A stretch of 64,000 nucleotides of DNA from Saccharospirillum sp. GTDB lineage: Bacteria; Pseudomonadota; Gammaproteobacteria; Pseudomonadales; Natronospirillaceae. Made by a program: the position numbers and the translations under genes. The notes below the pieces were generated by a model, which saw only the letters and a list, made by a program, of their open reading frames with translations, did not search any database and was not told the DNA's origin. Below are positions 16,823 through 25,691 of this stretch, piece by piece. The stretch covers positions 1-64,000 of the forward strand of contig JAIUML010000020.1 in the NCBI GenBank assembly GCA_022565595.1, in the 5' to 3' direction. The number at the start of each line of letters is the position of its first letter. The stretch's first letter is position 1.

Positions 16823-18169
16823 TTATTCCTCGATAACAATCAGTTCCAGATCAGCGGATTCGTAATCGCCCATGCAAAAGGCGCTGAGGCCGGCCTCGGC
16901 TGTAATGGTTTCCCACAGTGGCGTTCGCGTTTCGATTCTGAAATATTCATAGCCAGACTTGATGCGGATTTTCTGTGGCACCCGTTGGCAGTGGGTCAAA
17001 GGCACGCCGGGTACGGCGCTGGACAAGAGGGTGGCCATGGTAGAGGGCGCGCCCATCTTGCACAGGCCAGGGAAGTCGGCCACCCAGGACGGGTCATTGG
17101 CGTGATGGTTGACCGCCAGGTAGAAGCTGTACCGTTCAAAAACAGCCGCACTGATTCGGGAGGACTGGTAGACTCCGTTTTCGGCTCGAGTGAACTGAAT
17201 AGCGTTTTCCGGGCGCTCAGTCTGGGTACCCAGTACGGTTCGAATGTGGGTTTCCAGTGCCGGGAAGACGCTCTGAGGCTGAGCGTGGTCGTAAGGAATG
17301 CGCTCCTGGATGCGGCCAATGTCGAGGTAACATCTCAGAGTGTCCAGTGTCTTGTGTAACACCTGATAAAGCGCATAGGGCGACTGTTGTTTCTGGTGCA
17401 ACAGGTCTGACAACTCGCCATAGAGCAGTGCGATGTCCTTGCCAAAGAGGAAGTCGGACAGCTCAAGTGGCGAGAAGGTGCTGACGTCGCCCAATTGCTT
17501 GCGTTGTTCCTTGAAGGTAGTCAGATGGAACAGCAGGCTTTCGAGAATGCCCTTGCCCAAATTCTGCAGCGCCTGCGAGGCATTCAGTGTCAGGCAGGGC
17601 GAAAAGTCATCTCTGGCCAGTTCGTATGTACCCTGGTCGTTGCGTATCAGGGTTGTCACTTTCAGGCTACTGCTCTGGTCGGCAGCCGGGAGTTCAAGGC
17701 TCAACTGTACATTGGGCTGTGCCAGCAGCACGTCGCGCTGACGGTTGACGTCGTGATCGTCCTGCAGGGATTGGTTGGTGGCGCGCCAGGCAGGCTTGAA
17801 GCCGGTTGTGGGGTAGCCCGTTATCGGGTTGGCTGCCGCGTTGGTCGGTACTGACAGATAGACCGATACCCTCGACTCCTGTGCCTCAGTGACATCCAGG
17901 CTGGCGATGGGGGTGCCATCCTGCTGTAAATCAATCAGGCGACCATCTGGTAGAATGGCCGTACAGCTGACCAGTTCAAGCCGCCCGTTGATCAGAGCAG
18001 TGGTATCCCAGTGTGTATGAATAGCGCCCCATGGAAAGGGGTTTTGATGCTGTGAGCGCAGTATCTGAGCGTCTTGCTGATACTGGTCCCAGGCCTGAAA
18101 ATGCTGTTGACCAAGGAAGAGACCCTCGGCCCAAACGACACGTTTTAATCCTTTCATGGTGCAGTCCAT
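16823..18169 (-). CDS. tssK: T6SS baseplate adaptor TssK
   Basis: TssK trimers connect the baseplate to the TssL/TssM membrane complex. The 448-residue product has the family signature RVVWAEGLFLGQQHFQ at its N-terminus and the SPLELSDFLFGKDIALLYGEL and C-terminal ESADLELIVIEE segments. Two in-frame ATGs exist, at 18169 and 18157 (MKGLKRVVW); the second gives the N-terminus typical of the family. The gene lies between tssJ (37 bp away) and tssL (3 bp). Confidence 0.95.
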   Translation of the reverse strand: MDCTMKGLKRVVWAEGLFLGQQHFQAWDQYQQDAQILRSQHQNPFPWGAIHTHWDTTALINGRLELVSCTAILPDGRLIDLQQDGTPIASLDVTEAQESRVSVYLSVPTNAAANPITGYPTTGFKPAWRATNQSLQDDHDVNRQRDVLLAQPNVQLSLELPAADQSSSLKVTTLIRNDQGTYELARDDFSPCLTLNASQALQNLGKGILESLLFHLTTFKEQRKQLGDVSTFSPLELSDFLFGKDIALLYGELSDLLHQKQQSPYALYQVLHKTLDTLRCYLDIGRIQERIPYDHAQPQSVFPALETHIRTVLGTQTERPENAIQFTRAENGVYQSSRISAAVFERYSFYLAVNHHANDPSWVADFPGLCKMGAPSTMATLLSSAVPGVPLTHCQRVPQKIRIKSGYEYFRIETRTPLWETITAEAGLSAFCMGDYESADLELIVIEE

Positions 18170-18206
18170 ACTGTCCGGATGAATGGTTATGCGAGTATTC
18201 CGTTAA

Positions 18207-18671
18207 TCAGCGGTAGCTCAGTTCCAACTGGTTTTGAATCAGGTGCAGATGCAACTCTGTGGAGGCTGGAATAGGGCCGTTATTGACTTTTCTGACTTGC
18301 TTCCAATGTGCAGATTCGCTATCTCTGAAGAAGGCGACAACGCCGGTATAGCGTGCATCGTTTTCCTTGCGCAGCGACCAGGTGCGGCTTTCGCCGGGCT
18401 CCAGGGTGATTTCATGCTGGGCCAGCAGAGTGCCACTGAGTACAGTGTCGGAATGCCGCCAGAGATCGTCGAAGCTGGCGGTATTGAAGGAGTCGGGCAC
18501 TGTCAACTGATAGACACGAACGAGTACAGCGTAGTTGTTGCCTGTGCTGTCCGGGTTCAAACTGCCATCGGTATGGATGGTGTAATTAAGATGGGGGGTG
18601 CTGCAAGCCGAGATCAGGGCGACCATAAGGCCGATGAGGCTAACACGCAGCAGGTAGGCTTCCCGTTTCAT
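18207..18671 (-). CDS. tssJ: T6SS outer-membrane lipoprotein TssJ
   Basis: TssJ is the outer-membrane lipoprotein that anchors TssM. The 154-residue precursor has a signal peptide with lipobox LISAC (Cys23, Ser at +2). The mature domain has TssJ-like strands: YAVLVRVYQLTVPDSFNTASFDDLW and a later PGESRTWSLRKENDARYTGVVAFFRD. It is the first gene of the leftward cluster. A ribosome-binding site (AAGGAG) sits 6-7 nt before the ATG. The 175 bp upstream are shared with the divergent barrel gene and should hold the T6SS promoter, but no convincing sigma-70 or sigma-54 pair was found there. Confidence 0.93.
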   Translation of the reverse strand: MKREAYLLRVSLIGLMVALISACSTPHLNYTIHTDGSLNPDSTGNNYAVLVRVYQLTVPDSFNTASFDDLWRHSDTVLSGTLLAQHEITLEPGESRTWSLRKENDARYTGVVAFFRDSESAHWKQVRKVNNGPIPASTELHLHLIQNQLELSYR

Positions 18672-18846
18672 TGCAGCTCCTTGAATCAGTTCCTTGGGTG
18701 ATGCTGGCAGACCGTTGCCGACTGAACGATGCGCACATTAACACAATAAAAAATCGGTTTCGTGACCAGTGTCTCATTTCATAAAATTCATCTTCTATAC
18801 AATGCGCGTCGATTGATGCTCACAATAGCAACGTCAAGGATGCTTT

Positions 18847-19440
18847 ATGTTAAGGAAATATAAATACCTATCCATTGTTAGTTTATTGGCAAGCCTTCTG
18901 GCCATGAATCCCTCTTCTGCACTTGAGTGGGACGATGCCTTCTTCTCAGGTTCTTTTGGCGCCTATTATGTCATTCAACAGGAAGACGAACCCTACCCTT
19001 CGTCCCCTGCCGTAAATCTCGCTGCCGCCTACCATTTGCCGCTCTTCGTTGAGGGGCACGTCAAGGTTATTGCTCAAGGTCAATACGGTTGGTACGCCGC
19101 AACACCCAGGGTGCGTGATGGCAAGCGCGGTGCAGCCTCACACCGGCTGGCATTCAATGCCTTGTTGATGCGTGACGCCATGCTCGGCCAGCAGTCTGTC
19201 TGGTGGGGGGCGGGCCTGGGTGTGCAAGGGCGTTATCTGCATTACCACTACGAGTGGCAGCGAGAAGCCGGGGAGTGGAGTCTGGAAGTCTTCAAGGACG
19301 ACTGGATCGTCAGCCCGTCGTTGATTGCAGCCTTGCATTTTCCGCTGACTGGGCCACTGAGCATTGAAACGCGCTTTGAGTGGTCTGCATTCGATGACTC
19401 ACCTCATATCCTGGGCATAGACCTGGGGTATCGTTTTTAA
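18847..19440 (+). CDS. Hypothetical outer-membrane beta-barrel protein
   Basis: The 197-residue product has an N-terminal signal peptide ending near NPSSALEW, then alternating aromatic/hydrophobic strands (GSFGAYYVIQQ, VKVIAQGQYGWYAATP, VWWGAGLGVQGRYLHYHYEW, LSIETRFEWSAF) and a C-terminal phenylalanine (LGIDLGYRF). This fits a small 8-strand outer-membrane barrel of the OmpW/OmpA kind, but no named family is recognised. AAGGA lies 6 nt before the ATG. It diverges from tssJ and is followed 80 bp on by a lipoprotein gene. Confidence 0.7.
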   Translation: MLRKYKYLSIVSLLASLLAMNPSSALEWDDAFFSGSFGAYYVIQQEDEPYPSSPAVNLAAAYHLPLFVEGHVKVIAQGQYGWYAATPRVRDGKRGAASHRLAFNALLMRDAMLGQQSVWWGAGLGVQGRYLHYHYEWQREAGEWSLEVFKDDWIVSPSLIAALHFPLTGPLSIETRFEWSAFDDSPHILGIDLGYRF

Positions 19441-19520
19441 CTGGAAATCACTATCCAATCTACACGGTCTGCTGGACCAGAGTGTTTGATTCTCAAGGAA
19501 ATCTGTATCAGGAGAAGTTC

Positions 19521-21437
19521 ATGAAACCTATTACTGTGGGCGCTTTAGTAGCCACCCTGGTGGCTTTGTCGGCGTGTGACGTCGGCATTCCCGAAATACC
19601 AACAGAGGAAGAAATTGACCAGGCCAGCCTCGTCTTGTTGGACTCGGACATTGTGCTGAGAATTGGCACCACGACACGAGTTGATACGACTCTGGGTTCG
19701 ACGGTTGAAGAGATCGAATGGGAGATCGACGCCAACTGGACAGCGGAATTGACCATTGATGAGGGTGGTGGCTTTATCGAAGTCTATTTGCCCTGGCAAG
19801 CCATGGCCGATAATGAGTTGACCCTTAAAGCCTCAGTGATTGACGATCAGAGCCGCTTGACTCGCCTCGACTGGGCGTTACCTGTGCAGCGTCAGGCAGC
19901 GGTATTGTTTACTGGCGAGTTGAGCCGCCAGGGCGATGTGGAGCTCTATCGCACCGGCCTGGAAGAGAGTCTTCCTGTGCGTCTGCATGCACCCTTTACC
20001 ACCGAGACCAACCTGGGTCAGGTGCAGGTTTCACCATCCGGCCATCAGCTGACCTTTGCTCGTGAGCAGCCTGCCAGTGCATTAAACCCTGAGCGTTCTA
20101 TCGGAGTCTGGATGGTGGACCTGGCCAGCGGTGCAGATAGCCTGTTGCCACTTGATTTCAACAGCAATGGTGCCGTGATCAACCTGGTGTGGAGCCCGGA
20201 TGGCCAATACCTTGCCAGCCTTACGGCTGAAACCGGCGGTGTCAGCCGAACCCTGACCATATTTGATCCAGAACAAACGGCACCACTCTATCAGACCAAC
20301 ACCCTCGCTCAGGATCATTTAAGCTGGAGCAAGGATGGTCAGTATTTGGCCTACCTCAGTACAACCAGCGTTTTGAATGTTGTGGATACGGCTTCCGGGG
20401 AGTCCAGTGCTGTTCCAGTGCCGGCTGATGCACCTTCAGCGCTGATGGATATCGGTGCTTTTGACTGGAGCCCGGTCGATAATCAATTGGCGCTGTTGGC
20501 GGAGTACTCCAATGCCGATGTGCGTGACTTGATGCGTTATGACCCGGAACAGGATGCCACTGTATTGCTGGCAGTGCATGCTGGCCATATGGGCGCTGCG
20601 ACCTATGGTGACATTGTTGATTTTAGCTGGTCTCCGCTTGAGCCGATTGTTGCCTTTCTGGCGGATTTTGAAGCAGCTGATCAATATGCCCTCTTTTCGG
20701 TTGAGGCCGATGCAGAAACACCGATGTTCCGCAAGGTCAGTGGCAACCACAATTCGACCAGTGTGCTTGAGTACCAATGGTCACCAACGGGTGAGCGTCT
20801 GGCTTACTTGCTTCCGATAGAGGGCGTCGAGGCGCGGTATCATCTCTATTCTTCTCGGGTCAATGGTACCCAGAATCGCAGTTACAACCTGAGTGGCTAT
20901 GACCGGGTGCGTTACTGGAACTGGATTCCGCAACTGGATGAGCTGATCTTCGTGCATTTTGATGAAGGCCAGGAGCTGGCCTACTTCTTCCACGTTGACG
21001 ACCCGGATCGGAATGACAGCGCCAGCATTCTGAAAACGGACGAAGGTGAAGACTTGAGCGTCTGGACCGACGCCCAAAATGGACTGGGCGCTATTCTTCC
21101 GATTCAGTGGACTCGAAATGGCGAGCGTTTTGCCTTCCGGGGTCATGCGGTGTCGGGTGAGGACGCTCTACATCTGTACGCTTACAGCCTGGATGGAGGT
21201 AGCCTGAAAACCGTTTCTGAGCTGGTGGATTCCGTGCAAAGGGTTGCAGCCGACTTTGTTTGGTCGGATAATGATGAAGGTCTGATATATCGATTGATTC
21301 ATGATTCAGGCTTGGCGCGTGAGCTGGTGTACCAGCCATTGAGCGGTGATACTGTGCCCCTGGTCGGTGAACGAGCGCCGGTCCAAGGGGAGTTGGCATC
21401 GGGTGGTGAAGTCGTCGAGATTGTTGCACTTCCCTGA
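19521..21437 (+). CDS. Beta-propeller (TolB/PD40-like) lipoprotein
   Basis: The start is placed at the ATG at 19521, where AGGAG sits 5-6 nt upstream and the product begins with a lipoprotein signal (MKPITVGALVATLVALSAC, Cys19). The 638-residue protein has an N-terminal beta domain (about 30-130) and then seven WD40-like PD40 repeats, each with a W-S/T-x-D/N-G-type core: VWSPDGQYLASL, SWSKDGQYLAYL, DWSPVDNQLALL, SWSPLEPIVAFL, QWSPTGERLAYL, QWTRNGERFAF, VWSDNDEGLIYR. A seven-bladed propeller is the likely fold. Asp at +2 would favour inner-membrane retention by the E. coli rule. Function unknown; scaffold or sensor roles are possible. Confidence 0.75.
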   Translation: MKPITVGALVATLVALSACDVGIPEIPTEEEIDQASLVLLDSDIVLRIGTTTRVDTTLGSTVEEIEWEIDANWTAELTIDEGGGFIEVYLPWQAMADNELTLKASVIDDQSRLTRLDWALPVQRQAAVLFTGELSRQGDVELYRTGLEESLPVRLHAPFTTETNLGQVQVSPSGHQLTFAREQPASALNPERSIGVWMVDLASGADSLLPLDFNSNGAVINLVWSPDGQYLASLTAETGGVSRTLTIFDPEQTAPLYQTNTLAQDHLSWSKDGQYLAYLSTTSVLNVVDTASGESSAVPVPADAPSALMDIGAFDWSPVDNQLALLAEYSNADVRDLMRYDPEQDATVLLAVHAGHMGAATYGDIVDFSWSPLEPIVAFLADFEAADQYALFSVEADAETPMFRKVSGNHNSTSVLEYQWSPTGERLAYLLPIEGVEARYHLYSSRVNGTQNRSYNLSGYDRVRYWNWIPQLDELIFVHFDEGQELAYFFHVDDPDRNDSASILKTDEGEDLSVWTDAQNGLGAILPIQWTRNGERFAFRGHAVSGEDALHLYAYSLDGGSLKTVSELVDSVQRVAADFVWSDNDEGLIYRLIHDSGLARELVYQPLSGDTVPLVGERAPVQGELASGGEVVEIVALP

Positions 21438-21515
21438 GCAATAATACTAAAGCCAGTGGCTGATGGACAGCGGCTGGCCAGTTTGAAGATGGAAATACAC
21501 AAGGACGCGTTTTTT

Positions 21516-21920
21516 ATGGACGATGCAGACCCCTCTGTATGCAATACAATGGCCTTTCCTTATGCAACCTTCAGTTGCAATCGCTGCAATCACCAGTTGA
21601 ATTTGCGTTATCAGGATATCTTCTGGTTGATTAATGACGGCATCCTGAAGTGCGAATTTTGCGATTCTCGACTTGGCGTGGATGAGCCCAGCCGAAGGGC
21701 GCTTGGCAGGCAAGTGGCCAAAAAGTCAAGACAGGACCGGGTCATTGCTGCCTTTCTGATTCCCTACCTGCTGGTGTTGGCCATTGTCGCCTTTTTGTGG
21801 GGCGGGTTGGCGGTGATTTTCCTCTCCGGCATGGGTACGCTCGGCTTTCTGTTGCTCAAGGCCATTTTTCGGCCGGAGCGTAACCAGCAATATCGGTTGA
21901 TTAGCCAGGCCAGGTGGTGA
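21516..21920 (+). CDS. Small zinc-ribbon membrane protein
   Basis: The product has two CxxC pairs (CNRCNHQLNL and CEFCDSRLGV, about 30 residues apart), a zinc-ribbon pattern, followed by two adjacent membrane helices (FLIPYLLVLAIVAFLWGGLAVIFLS and a second GTLGFLLLKAIF). The family is not recognised. The start is uncertain: GTG at 21456, ATG at 21489 and ATG at 21516 are in frame; the last is preceded by AAGGA. It lies just downstream of the propeller lipoprotein on the same strand and converges on the DUF1501 gene. Confidence 0.6.
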   Translation: MDDADPSVCNTMAFPYATFSCNRCNHQLNLRYQDIFWLINDGILKCEFCDSRLGVDEPSRRALGRQVAKKSRQDRVIAAFLIPYLLVLAIVAFLWGGLAVIFLSGMGTLGFLLLKAIFRPERNQQYRLISQARW

Positions 21921-21927
21921 CTCGGTT

Positions 21928-22974
21928 TTAACCGAGCATGGAGCGCAAGTCGAGGCTGCCGGTTTCCAATGGAAAGGTCGAGTTGTAGTGTTCAATATTG
22001 GCCCAGTAACGCAGCAGTTGTTGCAAATGGGCCGGCCGGATAATGCGCTCCTGCTGGGTGGCTTGTGGATCCGGGTTCAGGCTCAGATCGCCGTTCAGGC
22101 TGAGTGCTTCTACCTGGTCACTGGTGCCACCAACACTGTTCCGAGAAAAGCCGTTGTCTCGCATCAGAATGGCGCTGCCCAGCGGCCAGTGATCCTTGCC
22201 ATCGCCATCGTTGTACCAGGGGGTGCGACCGAAATCTGAAGCGACCACGACGCGCAGTCGGCTGACCAGGTTGGTGCCGAAGCGTTGATCCATATCGGCG
22301 GCTTCCTGCAGCCGTTGCCTCAGTTGTTGTTGTCCCAACAACCGATCCAGCCTGGCCTGACGTGCCTGGGCAATCAGATCGAGACTCTCAGGGCGATGGT
22401 AGTGACTGTCGACCCAGGTCGGGTCGTTCGGGTTGATCAGGTCGTTCAGGGTGCTTGGGTCCTGCATCAGGGTAAACTGCGTCAGGCCTGCGGTTTCTCG
22501 ATAGCCACCATTGCTGAGAAAAGCCAATGGCAAGCCGGCGCCGTGGCGAGCGGCGGCCAGCGCCGTCTGGGCCGGGTAGCCATCGGCGAAGCGACCGCTG
22601 AAGGTATGGCGCACGCCGGCATTGTGGGCGTTGGTCTGGGTATCAATGCCATTGATGACCAGCATTTTTGAACCCAAGGTCTGAAACAGTCGTTCGTTGT
22701 CGGCAAAGGGGGCATAGCGCAAGCCGTTGTTTGTGGTGGCGATGCTCTGGCCTGCCTCGGCCCAATGATTGATCCAGACGGTGTTGCCATTGGCCGGGTT
22801 CAACCGTTGGCCGTCCTTGGGGTCACACAGGCTGGTGACATCCCAACCGCCTTCGGCAAAAACGGTGATATAGATCGGCCCTTCATAGCGCCGGTTCTCG
22901 GCCATCGCCCAGGGGCCCAGAACGGGGGTGAGCCCGGCGGCAAAAAACGCTTTGAGCAGGTCGCGACGATGCAT
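21928..22974 (-). CDS. DUF1501 family Tat-exported protein
   Basis: The start is set at 22974 because the product then begins MHRRDLLKAFFAAGLTPVLGPWAMA, a twin-arginine-type signal peptide (RRDLL), and sits 3 bp after the upstream stop. DUF1501 proteins are alkaline-phosphatase-superfamily-like periplasmic proteins of unknown activity, often paired with a DUF1800 gene. Matching features include FAEGGWDVTSLCDPKDG near 38-54, the NAHNAGVRHTFSGRFADGYP block and VVVASDFGRTPWYNDGDGKDHWP, the metal-site-like FGRT...DHW motif. The mature protein is about 320 residues. The next gene upstream is not DUF1800 but a short frame (22977-23498). Confidence 0.82.
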   Translation of the reverse strand: MHRRDLLKAFFAAGLTPVLGPWAMAENRRYEGPIYITVFAEGGWDVTSLCDPKDGQRLNPANGNTVWINHWAEAGQSIATTNNGLRYAPFADNERLFQTLGSKMLVINGIDTQTNAHNAGVRHTFSGRFADGYPAQTALAAARHGAGLPLAFLSNGGYRETAGLTQFTLMQDPSTLNDLINPNDPTWVDSHYHRPESLDLIAQARQARLDRLLGQQQLRQRLQEAADMDQRFGTNLVSRLRVVVASDFGRTPWYNDGDGKDHWPLGSAILMRDNGFSRNSVGGTSDQVEALSLNGDLSLNPDPQATQQERIIRPAHLQQLLRYWANIEHYNSTFPLETGSLDLRSMLG

Positions 22975-22976
22975 TC

Positions 22977-23498
22977 TTATTCCGTCAGAAACTGAATGTC
23001 GGTCAAGAGGTAAACCAGCACTCCGACCCAGGGCCTGAGTGTCTGCTCGGGGTTGTAGAAGCTGCCAAGGTGCGCTCTGACCGGTTCCGGGTAGCCATTG
23101 CTGGCGGCCACCCAATCGCTGTTGCTGATGTCATTCCAGTTCAGGGAGATGTCTATGCCGTCGTTCGGGTCTCTGTCCCGAACGGTACGGTACTCGTCTT
23201 CATCCGGGTTGGCGTCCGGGCCACTCCAGGCGGCGACCTGAGACAAATAAGGCGTCGGATCTTCCCAGCTCAGCCGCTGTTCATAAAGGGCCTTGTACAG
23301 AGCCCAGGCTGCGTCGACTTCGACAGAGCCGGTGGTGCCCCAGAGCCGCCACAGGAGGTGGCGCAGATTGCTGCGAATGGCCGCTTCACCGGCTTCGGTC
23401 GTCGGGTCGGTGGTGATCTCTACCATGGGAAAAAGGGTGCGTGGCATGCCCGGCCAGAACTCCTGGAAGACCAGTTCGCAGGCGAGAATTAGCGGCAA
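22977..23498 (-). CDS. Unrecognised short protein upstream of DUF1501, possibly a 5'-truncated gene
   Basis: The frame is 173 residues from a TTG at 23498 or 156 from an ATG at 23447 (MPRTLFPMVE). No signal peptide is present, though its neighbour is exported. In-frame protein-like sequence continues upstream of both starts (for example SLEQRSRVLPLILACELVFQ) to a TAG at 23546-23544, inside the rep promoter region. The product has LRHLLWRLWGTTG and YGV-type helices and an acidic D/N-rich middle. It reads like the C-terminal part of a larger DUF1501 partner. It may be intact from the TTG or a remnant; no family is recognised. Confidence 0.5.
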   Translation of the reverse strand: MPLILACELVFQEFWPGMPRTLFPMVEITTDPTTEAGEAAIRSNLRHLLWRLWGTTGSVEVDAAWALYKALYEQRLSWEDPTPYLSQVAAWSGPDANPDEDEYRTVRDRDPNDGIDISLNWNDISNSDWVAASNGYPEPVRAHLGSFYNPEQTLRPWVGVLVYLLTDIQFLTE

Positions 23499-23521
23499 TA
23501 CTCTGGATCGCTGTTCCAGGC

Positions 23522-23550
23522 TTGGGGCCGTTGAACGGTCCTGCTACACT
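23522..23550 (+). promoter_or_regulatory. Possible sigma-70 promoter for rep
   Basis: TTGGGG (23522-23527) and TACACT (23545-23550) are separated by 17 bp, about 38 bp before the rep ATG. The -35 match is weak. Confidence 0.35.
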
Positions 23551-23587
23551 GCGCAGGCTGTTTTACCCCCTTCACTCAGGAACCTCC

Positions 23588-25609
23588 ATGGCCCAGCTTA
23601 ATCCACGTCAACAGGAATCGGTCAATGACATCAGTGGACCATTGTTGGTGCTGGCCGGTGCGGGCAGTGGCAAGACCTCCGTTATTACCCAGAAAATTGC
23701 TTATCTGGTCAACGAGTGTGGCTACAAGGCCCACAACATAGCGGCCGTCACCTTTACCAACAAAGCCGCCAGGGAGATGAAGGCACGGGTCAGCAAGCTG
23801 ATCAAAGGCAAGGCCGGGCGTGGCCTGATCGTCTCCACTTTTCACAACCTGGGCCTGAACATTCTGCGTCGTGAAGGCACCCATCTCGGGCTCAAGAGCG
23901 GCTTTACCCTGTTTGATGATCACGACTCCAAAGCCCTGATCAAGGATATTGTATTGCGTGAAGTGCCCAACGCAGTCGATGAAGTGGACTACTTTCGCAA
24001 TATGATCAGCCTGTGGAAGAACGACCTGGTCGAACCCGATGAATTGCGCGGCAAGCTGGACGATGCCCGCGACGCCCTCGCCCTGGAAGTTTACGACCAG
24101 TACAACCGCATGTTGAGCGCCTATAATGCGGTTGACTTTGACGACCTGATTCGTTTGCCGACCTTGCTCTTTCGGGGGTACCCCGAGGTATTGGCACGCT
24201 GGCAGCGACGTATTCGCTACCTGCTGGTTGATGAGTATCAGGACACCAACATCTCTCAGTATCTGTTGGTCAAGTATCTGGTGGGCGATCAGCCCCGCTT
24301 TACCGTGGTGGGCGATGACGATCAGTCCATTTACTCCTGGCGCGGTGCTCGGCCCGAGAACCTGGTACAGCTACAGACCGACTTCCCCGGCTTGCGCATC
24401 GTCAAGCTGGAGCAGAACTACCGCTCCACCGGCCTCATTCTGAAGGCCGCCAACACCGTCATCGACAACAATCCCCATGTATTCACCAAAAAGCTGTGGA
24501 GCGAGATGGGCTTTGGCGACCCGATTCGCGTGATCCGCATGGCCAGCGATGAAGCCGAGTCGGAGCGCATCGCCAACGAGATTCTGCACCAGCACTTGAT
24601 GCGCAAAGGAGAGTATCGCGACTTCGCCGTGCTCTATCGGGGCAATCACCAGGCTCGGATACTGGAAATCAAGCTGCAACAGAACCGCATCCCTTACAAG
24701 ATCAACGGCGGCACCTCCTTTTTTGCCAAAGCCGAAATCAAGGACATCATGTGTTACCTGCGCCTGCTGGTGAACCCGGATGACGATGCCGCCTTTCTGC
24801 GCATCATCAACACCCCCAGACGCGAGATCGGCCCCGCCACCCTGGAAAAGCTCAACGACTACGCAGCCGGGCGCAGCATCAGCCTGACCAAAGCCTGTGA
24901 AGAGATGGGGCTGCAGCAACACCTGCCAGACAAGGCCGCCCAGCGCCTGAGCCGGTTCGCCGACTGGTTGCAGCGCACCATTCAGAAACTGCACACCGAA
25001 GCCGACCCGACCATGGTCATACGAGAGTTGGTGACCGACATCAACTACGAAGCCTGGTTGCGCCAGGACAGCGTCTCCGACCGACAGGCGGAAAAGCGCC
25101 TGGCCAACGTCCATATCCTGATCGACAGCCTGAAATCCATGCTTGAGCGCGGTGACGAAGACGACGATTCCGACCTTCAGGTACAGGACGCCATCGGCAA
25201 GCTCTTGCTGCGCGACATCATGGATCGCCAGGAAGAGGAAGACGACGAAGACGCCGTCCAGTTGATGACCCTGCACGCCTCCAAGGGCCTGGAATTCCCG
25301 CATGTCTTCGTCATAGGCCTGGAAGAAGAACTGCTGCCGCACCGCAACAGCATCGAAAGCGGTGATATCGAAGAAGAGCGCCGGCTGATGTACGTCGGCA
25401 TCACCCGGGCGCAACGCACCCTTACCCTCACCTACGCCGCCCGGCGCAAACAGTTCGGCGAAATCATCGACTGCACCCCAAGCCGCTTTCTGGACGAACT
25501 GCCCGCCGAAGACCTCGTCTGGGAAGGCCAGGAACAGAGCAATGCCGAAGTCACCAAGGCGGCAGGTCAGGCGACGTTTGCCAGCCTGAGGGCCTTGATG
25601 AACTCCTGA
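23588..25609 (+). CDS. rep: ATP-dependent DNA helicase Rep
   Basis: Rep is a superfamily 1A 3'-5' helicase that helps replication forks pass protein roadblocks. Starting at 23588 (MAQLNPRQQESVNDISGPLL) the product is 673 residues, the length of E. coli Rep. All helicase motifs are visible: Walker A GAGSGKTS, Ia TFTNKAAREMK, II LLVDEYQDTN, III VVGDDDQSIYSWRGA, IV EQNYRS, V LMTLHASKGLEFPHVF and VI RRLMYVGITRA. An upstream in-frame start (23441) would add 49 residues overlapping the divergent gene and is unlikely. Confidence 0.96.
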   Translation: MAQLNPRQQESVNDISGPLLVLAGAGSGKTSVITQKIAYLVNECGYKAHNIAAVTFTNKAAREMKARVSKLIKGKAGRGLIVSTFHNLGLNILRREGTHLGLKSGFTLFDDHDSKALIKDIVLREVPNAVDEVDYFRNMISLWKNDLVEPDELRGKLDDARDALALEVYDQYNRMLSAYNAVDFDDLIRLPTLLFRGYPEVLARWQRRIRYLLVDEYQDTNISQYLLVKYLVGDQPRFTVVGDDDQSIYSWRGARPENLVQLQTDFPGLRIVKLEQNYRSTGLILKAANTVIDNNPHVFTKKLWSEMGFGDPIRVIRMASDEAESERIANEILHQHLMRKGEYRDFAVLYRGNHQARILEIKLQQNRIPYKINGGTSFFAKAEIKDIMCYLRLLVNPDDDAAFLRIINTPRREIGPATLEKLNDYAAGRSISLTKACEEMGLQQHLPDKAAQRLSRFADWLQRTIQKLHTEADPTMVIRELVTDINYEAWLRQDSVSDRQAEKRLANVHILIDSLKSMLERGDEDDDSDLQVQDAIGKLLLRDIMDRQEEEDDEDAVQLMTLHASKGLEFPHVFVIGLEEELLPHRNSIESGDIEEERRLMYVGITRAQRTLTLTYAARRKQFGEIIDCTPSRFLDELPAEDLVWEGQEQSNAEVTKAAGQATFASLRALMNS

Positions 25610-25691
25610 TCGAGCGTCTGGTAAATCCATAGGCAGGGAGGTGCAATATCGTTTATGCTTTAGGCTGTTATAAAAATAAAGCGCAGGCCCT

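Noticed and set aside
18703-18717. TGGCAGACCGTTGCC as a sigma-54 promoter near tssJ
   Set aside because: The GG-GC spacing is one base short and the site is on the plus strand, about 130 bp from the barrel gene; it does not serve tssJ.
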